Source: Paludibacter sp.
Lineage (GTDB): Bacteria; Bacteroidota; Bacteroidia; Bacteroidales; Paludibacteraceae
Direction of reading: 5' to 3'
NCBI GenBank assembly: GCA_024709185.1
Contig: JANJXE010000207.1
Coordinates: forward strand, 1 to 7,142
Length of the DNA: 7,142 bases
A program made the position numbers and the translations under genes. This document shows, one piece after another, positions 1 to 6,316 of the stretch. How positions within the stretch are numbered: the stretch's first letter is position 1; every line of letters starts with the position of its first letter. The notes below the pieces were generated by a model, which saw only the letters and a program-made list of their open reading frames with translations, ran no database searches and had not been told where the DNA came from.

Positions 1-159
1 AGGGCCTTCCGTCGACCGACCATTCAAACTAATCAGGTCGGGATAAATCGTGCTGGCTACAGAACTTTTTGTGATAGTTATCTGCGCATTACTTGTCAGT
101 AAAAAAACCAGGAAACCAAGCAGAAAGTAAAATTTTGCTTCTGAAGTGCTGTGATTCAT
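1..159 (-). CDS. Secreted protein of unknown function, N-terminal fragment
   Basis: Reading the minus strand from an ATG at 159, 53 codons stay open to the window edge, so only the N-terminus is visible. It has a signal peptide: a hydrophobic core around residues 11-22 (FYFLLGFLVFLLT) followed by S-N-A before Gln26, a good signal peptidase I site. The short mature part (QITITKSSVASTIYPDLISL) shows no family signature I can name. The gene is co-directional with the 52-codon gene and the large secreted-protein gene upstream, but a hairpin terminator lies between and I see no TAnnTTTG box in the gap, so its promoter is unclear. Export from the cytoplasm is well supported by the leader; function is unknown. 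Confidence 0.7.
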   Translation of the reverse strand, partial: MNHSTSEAKFYFLLGFLVFLLTSNAQITITKSSVASTIYPDLISLNGRSTEGP

Positions 160-181
160 ATTAAATTCAACAAAGACGTTT

Positions 182-215
182 AAAAAGGCATGAATGTGAT
201 CATCCATGCCTTTTT
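182..215 (-). terminator. Rho-independent terminator after the small gene
   Basis: GGCATG (187-192) pairs with CATGCC (205-210), and the flanking A-run (182-186) and T-run (211-215) extend the stem. An inner ATG/CAT (194-196 with 201-203) can add three pairs around a TGAT loop. Read on the minus strand, the hairpin is followed by a T-run, and it begins 12 bases after the stop of the 52-codon gene. This fits the end of the transcript that carries the 1222-residue protein gene and the small gene. The structure is nearly symmetric and could also stop plus-strand transcription, but no plus-strand gene ends here. It also lies only 22 bases upstream of the next minus-strand start codon (159). Confidence 0.8.
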
Positions 216-227
216 TGGAAGATTAAC

Positions 228-386
228 TTACGCTTTCAATGGACTATTATCCGGGTTCGACGCAGGGAAACTTAGTTGCCCAAGTTCATCAGGCCCTTCG
301 GGGGGAGTAGATTCCAGCGCTAACGAAATTTGACTGTCGAGCTTAATTTGTTCGATTTCCGGTGTGGAATATTTTTTCTTTTCCAT
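228..386 (-). CDS. Small 52-residue acidic, Pro-rich protein of unknown function
   Basis: The open frame extends upstream to 446, but the ATG at 386 is preferred: it gives the sequence MEKKKYSTPEIEQIKLDSQI, typical of a compact cytoplasmic N-terminus, and begins 13 bases after the stop of the upstream gene, whereas the longer start would overlap that gene's coding end. The N-terminal half is charged (Lys3-5, then PEIEQIKLD at 9-17) and is followed by ISLALES (20-26) and a loose C-terminal half rich in Pro, Gly, Ser and Asn (STPPEGPDELG at 26-36, PASNPDNSPLKA at 41-52). There is no signal peptide, membrane segment or cysteine. From memory, short proteins with a K-Y-x-x-P-E-I-E-x-I-x-L-D-x-x-ISL pattern followed by a PP-x-GP stretch recur in Bacteroidales as hypothetical proteins; I know no established function. 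Co-transcription with the large secreted-protein gene is inferred from spacing, absence of a promoter box between them, and the terminator after it. Confidence 0.72.
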   Translation of the reverse strand: MEKKKYSTPEIEQIKLDSQISLALESTPPEGPDELGQLSFPASNPDNSPLKA

Positions 387-399
387 ATGATTTTCTATT

Positions 400-591
400 T
401 TAATTGACGATAATTTTTGATACAGTTTTATTGACTTTAACAACATAAATTCCTTTGTTTAGTCTGATATCTGAATTTGAAACACCCTCCTGAACCCGCT
501 GTCCGGCGATAGTAAATATTACATAAGGCAGACTTTCCGGCGAACTGATTACCAACTTGTTATTTTCATTCACATAAATTCGAATCTGGTC
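400..591 (-). other. C-terminal T9SS-type sorting-like domain of the large protein
   Basis: Encodes residues about 1160-1222. The layout matches the last strands of T9SS type A tails: a KLVISS strand, VIFTIAGQRV (the 'v-x-i-y-x-x-x-G-q-x-v' position), then LNKGIYVVKVN and a terminal SKIIVN strand. The initial Pro-Asn-Pro motif of the common family is missing, with IYVNENN in its place. Export across the outer membrane and anchoring are known for the family; here they are inferred. Confidence 0.6.
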
Positions 592-3500
592 AGCATTTTC
601 ACTCTGAAGTGCAGTTGTTACCCCGGGTGTGCGGAAAATCAAAGCAAACCGGCTTGTATCATCAGCAATTCCTGAGCTGAAATTATATTCAGTTCCATCT
701 GTTAAATCAAATTCGGTACTTTGATCTTTGAGAATCACCTTAACATTTTCGGGCAGATTTGTTATCTCATTGGCCTTAATTGTAAACGCATTCGCTGTTT
801 TAGTTACAAAACGTATCGGGATAAGTTCATCGAGCGGCAAACTATTTAATCCATTGATAACAAGATACTCAGAACCGACAACAGTGCTGATTTCAGGAAT
901 ATCGGCATTATCGTTGCTCATTTTTGGAGAATCGTATGAATCAATGGAATTCGACGCCAGAGGGTCGGTATACACTACCAGTTCATCCGTGTTTATGGCG
1001 TTTGAAACCTGCAATCTGACCATCTGTCGCAACGGGCTGGTAGTTGCCGGTGCTTTCATTTTATTGGTAGAAGTATTATCGTGAGCAAGCATTGCAGTAG
1101 TTAAATCGAGTGTAGAACTTCCAACAGTTGATGCCCGCACCCAAAAGGCCTGCATTGGTGGAATTAAATCACTAACATTGGCAGGAGAAACCACACCCGA
1201 GCCATTTACGGTAGAAAATGCCCAGCTACCGCTTACTTTGGTACGGTACCACATGGTTGATGTCGGCATTTTCGACGCATTGGCTGTAGCAACCGCTTTC
1301 CAGTCGAGATAGGCAGTATATGGATTTCCTATCAGATTAAATCCGTATTTATTTTCATTTCCTACACCCTGTCGGGTTAATGGTATAGAAATATCTCCAC
1401 TATTGATTTTACCCGTAAACTCTACTGTTTTAGGATTATCACTTACAGTTGTAATATACCCTTTATAAGGGATCATGGTTGTGCCCGAAACCGACCAGTC
1501 GTTACCGGCTCCCACACCCTCATTATAACCCTGAATGCGCGATAAGTTGGTAGGCGTAACCGGATTTGATACACTAACACCATCCCAGACAGGCGAAGTC
1601 AGATACCAGCTTTGGTTGGTCAGGTACTGCTGTACTTTAGAAGTGCCTGTTACAGTGAGTGTTCCGGAGTTTTTAAAGCTGCCTGTGCCGCTTGAAGAAC
1701 TGGCGATAGTAAAATCTGTAGCCGAAATTGTTCCGTCATTTGTGAGCCTTTTTCCTGCATTGAGGTTGATAGTAGAAGCAGCAAGTGTAGCGGCATTAGT
1801 TTGGATTGAACTTCCATCAATCGTAATTGTTCCACCGGTGCCACTTGTAGAACCGGTGCCAGTAATATTTCCTTTGAGCAGTAAGGTATTTGCGCCAAAA
1901 TCAAGTGTTCCGGCTGTTAGTGCCAATGCTCCATTTACTGTAACACTGCTATTAAATGTTACTCCGGCAGCATTATTCAAAGTTAAGTTATTCACTGTTG
2001 CCGGGAAATCAGAACCAGGAACCTGAGCTACTGATCCGGTAAACTGATAATTAGCAGCTGTGTCGAAGTTGCGGGTAGTACAACGTATTGAACCTGTTGT
2101 AGGACTGAGTCCATCAGCTGCACCAAACTTTAATGTTGATCCCGAATTCAGATTAAATGTACCTGTTCCCGTACAATAATTTGTAGTAAAATCAGCGTTA
2201 CTACCCGTCAACATTGATAATGTACCGTTTATAGTCAAAGTGCTGGTAGCTGAAGGAATCATTTGTCCGGCAACTGTTACTGTTTTTCCACTGTTAATTA
2301 CATACCCAATATTGCTGTTTCCTGAATTATCAAACATCATTGCAGGACTTGAATTGGTGATATTGGCATCAGCATCAAATGTGAAGGAAATATTCGTAGC
2401 ATTGGCATAAGGTCTTATCCTGTTGATTTTTACTGTACCGCTTCCACTCAAAGTACAGTTTTGATTATACTGGATACCTGTAACATATTCAGTTACAGCG
2501 TCTCCAAAGGTACCGTTTACAATAACTGAGGGACCATATATGCCCATATAACCAATAGAATAAGTTGGCGTACCGGTAATATTATGAAGTTGAGCTCCTG
2601 AACTTATATCCAAATTGTAGCACGCATTGGCACTAATGCCTGTAAAAGTTACCACATGACCATTAGCAATTACAACATTATCGTTTTGAGTTGGCACGGC
2701 AGCAGGTGACCATGTACCCGCTGTTGCCCATGCTCCTGAAGCAGCAGATGTTATTGTTCTTCTGTCGGTCAACTGACTTCCCGAAGCCGGACTTGTTGTA
2801 TAATAATTTTCTGTTCCTGCACTGCCGTTAAAATCGTAAACACGTACTGAGTAAGTAGTATTGTATGTTAATCCTGTAACTGTCACTGAATTTCCGGTAC
2901 CGTTATAAACCACTTTTCCACCGGCAACTGTGCTACTGCTTTCACTGGTATAATCGGTATTGGCAGTATAGCTCGAACCATCTGCAGGATCGCCCGATAA
3001 ACTTGTGCCGATAACCACGAGGTGATTAGTGCCGCCACCCGAAACAGCAGGAGTCCAGTTGATAGTCATTTCAGTCGAACTTACACTGGTAAAATTCAAT
3101 CCTGTTACCTGAGCTGTTGGTTCTGAGGCATAACTTGCAGATGTAGTTGTGGCATTGCCGGTTAATGCGGTGGAATAATTGAAAGCTTTGTCGACGGTAT
3201 ATACACGGTAGTAATATTGAGTTGTAGTGGATAAATCTGTGTCGGTAAAGGTTGTACCTGTACCAATATATACCACAGTTCCGTCTCCTATCGAATTTCC
3301 TACCGCATAAATACCATTCACGTTGGGAGCAGTGGTTGGGTCAACAGTATGACGAACTACTAAATATCCACCACCATCAACTCCACCGGCAGGAGCAGTC
3401 CAGGAAACTTCAATTTGAGTTGACGCCGTGTTAGTAACAAAATCGGTTGAAACATCCGGTGCTGTGTTATCTTCAGAACCAGCATAAACAACAAAATCAT

Positions 3501-4068
3501 CAAAGTCAAAAGTGCAACCATTATTCAATCTGATAATACCATAAATTTCAGCAGTATTGGTAAAAGCAGTACCAATAGTAAATACATTCTTGGTCCAGGA
3601 CGATTGATTAGGGTTTAACCAACCCTGGAATTTGGTTTCGGGAGTCGAAAATGTATTATACATTCCTGCACTCATAGTTTGGGTTGTATGGGGAGTCCCA
3701 TCCTTATCTCCCTTATAATAAAATTGTACAGTGTAGATAGTGCCTCCAATCATTGCTGATTCAGAAATTGGAGAATGTATTCTTCTTGCAGCCGTCCCGG
3801 TTTGAACTGCATTCAAATAGTTGCTTCCTGTTCTGGCACCACTTCCACCTGATGTAATTGTAATAGTATTGTTGGAAGTTTGTTGTAGCCACCAACTGGA
3901 ATTGCCTTGGGTAGTACTGGTAATACTTCCTGTTGTACCTTCAAACCCCCCATTCATATTCGGAAACGTCCCGATTACCTGTTGCCCGTTAGCAAAAACG
4001 CTAACCAATACCAGCGGAACCGTTATTCGGATCCGTAGCCAAATTTTCAAAAAGTCGAATTTTTTCAT
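400..4068 (-). CDS. Large secreted modular protein: jelly-roll, two FN3, beta-solenoid and C-terminal sorting-like tail
   Basis: A 1222-residue exported protein. Residues 1-28 form a signal peptide (basic start, hydrophobic VPLVLVSVFA, site A-N-G before Gln29). Residues about 35-197 look like a carbohydrate-binding-type jelly-roll, ending with the typical FDFDDFVVYAG strand (187-197). Two fibronectin-III-like modules follow (about 202-310 and 316-435), each with a W near the start (W223, W338) and a Y-x-x-x-V-Y strand (YYYRVY 285-290, YSVRVY 406-411). From about 437 (SGAWATAGTWSPAAVPTQND) runs a Thr/Ser/Gly/Asn-rich stretch of short strands to about 810, resembling a beta-solenoid. Residues about 815-1150 resemble a region often placed before the tail of Bacteroidota surface proteins (FNLIGNPYTAYLDW 910-923, MQAFWVRAS 972-980). 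The tail (about 1160-1222, with VIFTIAGQRV and KGIYVVKVN) resembles a type A T9SS sorting domain but lacks the usual YPNP motif; a related Bacteroidales C-terminal domain is possible. No catalytic motif is visible, so surface glycan binding or adhesion is the likeliest role. It is transcribed divergently from the hydrolase gene. Confidence 0.9.
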   Translation of the reverse strand: MKKFDFLKIWLRIRITVPLVLVSVFANGQQVIGTFPNMNGGFEGTTGSITSTTQGNSSWWLQQTSNNTITITSGGSGARTGSNYLNAVQTGTAARRIHSPISESAMIGGTIYTVQFYYKGDKDGTPHTTQTMSAGMYNTFSTPETKFQGWLNPNQSSWTKNVFTIGTAFTNTAEIYGIIRLNNGCTFDFDDFVVYAGSEDNTAPDVSTDFVTNTASTQIEVSWTAPAGGVDGGGYLVVRHTVDPTTAPNVNGIYAVGNSIGDGTVVYIGTGTTFTDTDLSTTTQYYYRVYTVDKAFNYSTALTGNATTTSASYASEPTAQVTGLNFTSVSSTEMTINWTPAVSGGGTNHLVVIGTSLSGDPADGSSYTANTDYTSESSSTVAGGKVVYNGTGNSVTVTGLTYNTTYSVRVYDFNGSAGTENYYTTSPASGSQLTDRRTITSAASGAWATAGTWSPAAVPTQNDNVVIANGHVVTFTGISANACYNLDISSGAQLHNITGTPTYSIGYMGIYGPSVIVNGTFGDAVTEYVTGIQYNQNCTLSGSGTVKINRIRPYANATNISFTFDADANITNSSPAMMFDNSGNSNIGYVINSGKTVTVAGQMIPSATSTLTINGTLSMLTGSNADFTTNYCTGTGTFNLNSGSTLKFGAADGLSPTTGSIRCTTRNFDTAANYQFTGSVAQVPGSDFPATVNNLTLNNAAGVTFNSSVTVNGALALTAGTLDFGANTLLLKGNITGTGSTSGTGGTITIDGSSIQTNAATLAASTINLNAGKRLTNDGTISATDFTIASSSSGTGSFKNSGTLTVTGTSKVQQYLTNQSWYLTSPVWDGVSVSNPVTPTNLSRIQGYNEGVGAGNDWSVSGTTMIPYKGYITTVSDNPKTVEFTGKINSGDISIPLTRQGVGNENKYGFNLIGNPYTAYLDWKAVATANASKMPTSTMWYRTKVSGSWAFSTVNGSGVVSPANVSDLIPPMQAFWVRASTVGSSTLDLTTAMLAHDNTSTNKMKAPATTSPLRQMVRLQVSNAINTDELVVYTDPLASNSIDSYDSPKMSNDNADIPEISTVVGSEYLVINGLNSLPLDELIPIRFVTKTANAFTIKANEITNLPENVKVILKDQSTEFDLTDGTEYNFSSGIADDTSRFALIFRTPGVTTALQSENADQIRIYVNENNKLVISSPESLPYVIFTIAGQRVQEGVSNSDIRLNKGIYVVKVNKTVSKIIVN

Positions 4069-4108
4069 ACAGTATCTAATTTAAAATTGTTTCAAAAAAA
4101 AAACTGCA

Positions 4109-4134
4109 CAAAAATAAACCAGGTTTTTCAGCAA
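4109..4134 (-). promoter_or_regulatory. Candidate promoter for the large secreted protein
   Basis: On the minus strand, TATTTTTG (4116 to 4109) matches the Bacteroidota -7 consensus TAnnTTTG. A TTG (4134 to 4132) lies 15 bases upstream, nearer than the usual 17-23 spacing, so the -33 element is weak. Transcription would start near 4102-4104, giving a leader of about 35 bases before the ATG at 4068. It is the best box in the divergent region for this direction. Confidence 0.5.
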
Positions 4135-4200
4135 CAGGTTAGAAATAATGCTTTTAATGTTTCAAAAATGGTTCAATTTCAGTTGCCGGTTTTTTCGGAC

Positions 4201-4212
4201 TTCCGGCCGGAA
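4201..4212. repeat. Perfect 12-bp palindrome, candidate operator
   Basis: TTCCGGCCGGAA reads the same on both strands and stands out as GC-rich in an AT-rich intergenic region. Partial repeats of the form AGTTG(A)CCGGTTT flank it at 4181-4192 and 4229-4241. Its place roughly midway between the two divergent promoters fits a binding site for a dimeric regulator. It is not followed by a T-run, so a terminator is unlikely. Confidence 0.45.
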
Positions 4213-4306
4213 TGATTTAAAATTTTTGAGTTGACCGGTTTCTGAACCACCTTCTTTCAATCTATTAAAAACTGAAAAACAGAACTCTGAAAACAATTTT
4301 CAAACC

Positions 4307-4334
4307 TTTGCTATTTCCGTATGGTTTACTTTTG
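4307..4334 (+). promoter_or_regulatory. Candidate promoter for the glycoside hydrolase
   Basis: TACTTTTG (4327-4334) is an exact match to the TAnnTTTG -7 consensus, with TTTG (4307-4310) 16 bases upstream as a slightly close -33 element. Transcription would begin near 4340, about 20 bases before the ATG at 4362. This argues against the longer reading frame from TTG at 4308, whose first codons would lie upstream of the transcript. Confidence 0.6.
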
Positions 4335-4361
4335 TACGTTCACCTTTTACCCGTATTTTTC

Positions 4362-6221
4362 ATGCAATACATTCAAAAATCACTTTTCAGTCTACTGCTC
4401 TGTTTGCCGGCACTGGCAGTTCAGTCGCAAACTGCTTACAATTTCTCCGAAACGTGGATTCCGCGGAATTATGTGGTACCTGCAAGCGTAACTGAGAAGA
4501 CATTACAAGTTACAAATTCTCCTGCTGTCAGCGTTTCCATCAACAGCTCTGTTCAGGTGGCTGAGGTATTACCCACACAATTCGGGATGAACACCACATT
4601 CCGAAACGGACCGGATCAACGTTCGCGGGTACATTTATACGATGGAATTATCACCTCCATGCGATTCCCTGCAGGGAGCGGATCAAATACCTATTTCTGG
4701 GATGGGAATATTCCTGTAGCGTTGACTGATTACATCGATCAGCAGGGAGTTGTAAAACCTGTTTCGGCGATCAATGCCTTAGCCGGTAATGCCATGACGC
4801 CAGACATTTTCGTCAATTTTAAAAAAGACATCAATGGAGAACCGATTGTGGTAGTTAATTACTTCTATGCACGGTACGGGAAAACGACAACCGGCACCAG
4901 GGCGGCCCGTGTTCAGCAGGCTGCCGACTATGCTGCTGGTTTTGTGCGAAAGATGAACGTTACACTTAAGGCCGGCATTAAGTACTGGGAAGTGGGTAAC
5001 GAGTGCTATGGAAAATGGGAAGCAGGTTATAATATTCCGGGAATAGGAACTGTTACTGGTAAGGAGTACGGAGAAGATTTTCGTGTTTTTGCAGCTGCCA
5101 TGAAAGCGGTGGATCCAACCATAAAAATCGGCGCCGTAGTGTACGACATCGATGATAACTGGAATGCAGGTGTGCTTCCGGAAGTACAACACACGGCCGA
5201 TTTCCTTTCGGTACACGAATACTTCACTTCCGTCAACGATGCCACACTGTCCAATATTTTGTATTCGGTAAGTAATATTGAAACTATAAAAAACACACTT
5301 AACAGCTGTGTATCGAAGTACACTTCAAAACCGGCAGGCTACTTTCAGTATGCCATGACCGAATATAATTCACGTGGTCCACATGCCTGTTCGATGGTAA
5401 ATGGCTTATTTATAACTCAGATTCTTGGAGAGCTTATTAAGCATAACTATGGATTAGCTACCATCTGGGTTTCGGAATGGAACTGGAATGCAGCCGAAAA
5501 TTCTTCACACGGGGTTTTAGCCAAATCCGATCCCGATCAGGCTGACTATACTCCCCGTCAGTCATATATACCTTTTTACTATTACAGCAAATGCTTTGGC
5601 GATCGCATGGTGAGTTCGATGTCGAACACTATTAATGTAGTATCGTATGCCTCAGCCTTTTCGAGCGGTCATTTAGGGATAGTGCTTGTTAACACCTCTT
5701 CCACAGCAAAAACAGTAAAATTAAATTTCTCTGCAAGCGGAAAACCACTCGTCATTTCGAGCTACGATTGGTACGAATTTTACGCAAATACCGTAGATTA
5801 CAGCACAGAAGGTTATAAGAAATTTTATATCAATGCACAGACATCCACTACACCAGGTGGAGGTCCCGACTTAACTACTGTAAAACCCTACAAAGCAACC
5901 CCGGCTGCAAATTCAGTCTTTAACATGCAACCTTACAGTGTATATTTTATTGTAGCCTACCCCGATAATTTAACTACACTGAATCCTGTTTTTAAAAACG
6001 CATCAGCAAGCGAACGAATCATTCCAGAGATAATTCGAAACGAGACAATTTCATTCACCGACAGTAAATTTAAATCGATCCAATTAATTGATAGTAATGG
6101 AAAAAATGTTTTAATCAGTTCCCGAAAATTCTTAGTTGGAGATAAGCTTGTCCCGGGCATCTATCTATTGAAGGCAAACTATGATAATCGTTGGATCATT
6201 AATAAATTCATTAAACAATAA
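4362..6221 (+). CDS. Secreted clan GH-A glycoside hydrolase, alpha-L-arabinofuranosidase-like
   Basis: A 619-residue exported enzyme. The ATG at 4362 is chosen over an upstream in-frame TTG because it gives a proper signal peptide (MQYIQKSLFSLLLCLPALAV, site V-Q-S before Gln23) and sits just downstream of a promoter box. The mature part has clan GH-A (beta/alpha)8-barrel hallmarks: FGMN (74-77), MRFPAGSGSNTYFWDG (100-115, comparable with the LRxPGG region of GH51), KYWEVGNECYGKWE (207-220) with the GNE general acid/base Glu214, VHEYF (284-288), and MTEYN (332-336) with Glu334 as likely nucleophile, about 120 residues later as expected for strands 4 and 7. A beta-sandwich-like segment follows (about 422-533), then a tail with SIQLIDSNGKNV (572-583) and PGIYLLKANY (598-607) resembling a T9SS type A sorting domain without PNP. 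The likely reaction is retaining hydrolysis of glycosidic bonds in plant or algal glycan outside the cell. GH51/GH39-like placement is a family-level guess; the substrate is not readable from sequence. Confidence 0.82.
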   Translation: MQYIQKSLFSLLLCLPALAVQSQTAYNFSETWIPRNYVVPASVTEKTLQVTNSPAVSVSINSSVQVAEVLPTQFGMNTTFRNGPDQRSRVHLYDGIITSMRFPAGSGSNTYFWDGNIPVALTDYIDQQGVVKPVSAINALAGNAMTPDIFVNFKKDINGEPIVVVNYFYARYGKTTTGTRAARVQQAADYAAGFVRKMNVTLKAGIKYWEVGNECYGKWEAGYNIPGIGTVTGKEYGEDFRVFAAAMKAVDPTIKIGAVVYDIDDNWNAGVLPEVQHTADFLSVHEYFTSVNDATLSNILYSVSNIETIKNTLNSCVSKYTSKPAGYFQYAMTEYNSRGPHACSMVNGLFITQILGELIKHNYGLATIWVSEWNWNAAENSSHGVLAKSDPDQADYTPRQSYIPFYYYSKCFGDRMVSSMSNTINVVSYASAFSSGHLGIVLVNTSSTAKTVKLNFSASGKPLVISSYDWYEFYANTVDYSTEGYKKFYINAQTSTTPGGGPDLTTVKPYKATPAANSVFNMQPYSVYFIVAYPDNLTTLNPVFKNASASERIIPEIIRNETISFTDSKFKSIQLIDSNGKNVLISSRKFLVGDKLVPGIYLLKANYDNRWIINKFIKQ

Positions 6222-6278
6222 AACCAGAAATCAAACCATTCAAACAAAAAATTAGACCCAACTCTCGTCGATGTACAC

Positions 6279-6286
6279 TAATTTTG
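6279..6286 (+). promoter_or_regulatory. -7 box upstream of the jelly-roll/FN3 protein gene
   Basis: TAATTTTG is an exact match to TAnnTTTG, ending 30 bases before the ATG at 6317. No TTTG or TTG occurs at the expected upstream distance, so the promoter is only half supported. No hairpin terminator separates the hydrolase stop (6221) from this gene, so read-through from the hydrolase is also possible. Confidence 0.4.
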
Positions 6287-6316
6287 CTTTCAAATAACTT
6301 TAAAAAGACAAATAGT

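Larger units (their letters stand above)
4069..4361. promoter_or_regulatory. Divergent intergenic control region
   Basis: This 293-bp stretch separates the start codons of the large minus-strand protein gene and the plus-strand hydrolase gene and contains no convincing gene. It holds a minus-facing -7 box near 4109-4116, a plus-facing -7 box at 4327-4334, a ten-base A run (4094-4103), a perfect palindrome (4201-4212) and a near-direct repeat around that palindrome (4181-4192 and 4229-4241). The arrangement suits joint regulation of the two genes; no regulator gene is in the window. Confidence 0.65.

Noticed and set aside
387..446. Longer N-terminus for the small protein from an ATG at 446
   Set aside because: It would overlap the coding end of the large gene by 47 bases, and the first 20 residues do not look like the conserved-looking start at MEKKKYSTPE.
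728..1084. Open frame of 118 codons on the plus strand
   Set aside because: Antisense shadow of the C-terminal part of the large gene, whose own frame has clear protein signatures there.
1535..2026. Open frame of 163 codons on the plus strand
   Set aside because: It lies fully opposite the beta-solenoid part of the 1222-residue gene, has a Val/Pro/Leu-rich composition typical of the complement of Thr/Ser/Gly-rich coding sequence, and has no domain signature or promoter.
1700..2300. Possible DNA tandem repeats in the Thr/Ser/Gly-rich coding region
   Set aside because: The similarity is at the level of residue composition; I see no exact repeated units at DNA level.
4308..4361. Longer N-terminus for the hydrolase from a TTG at 4308
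   Set aside because: It would put a second hydrophobic stretch before a complete signal peptide and would contain the -7 promoter box at 4327-4334.
4779..5323. Two overlapping minus-strand open frames (145 and 98 codons)
   Set aside because: Both lie opposite the hydrolase region carrying the acid/base motif; they overlap each other and show no recognisable features.
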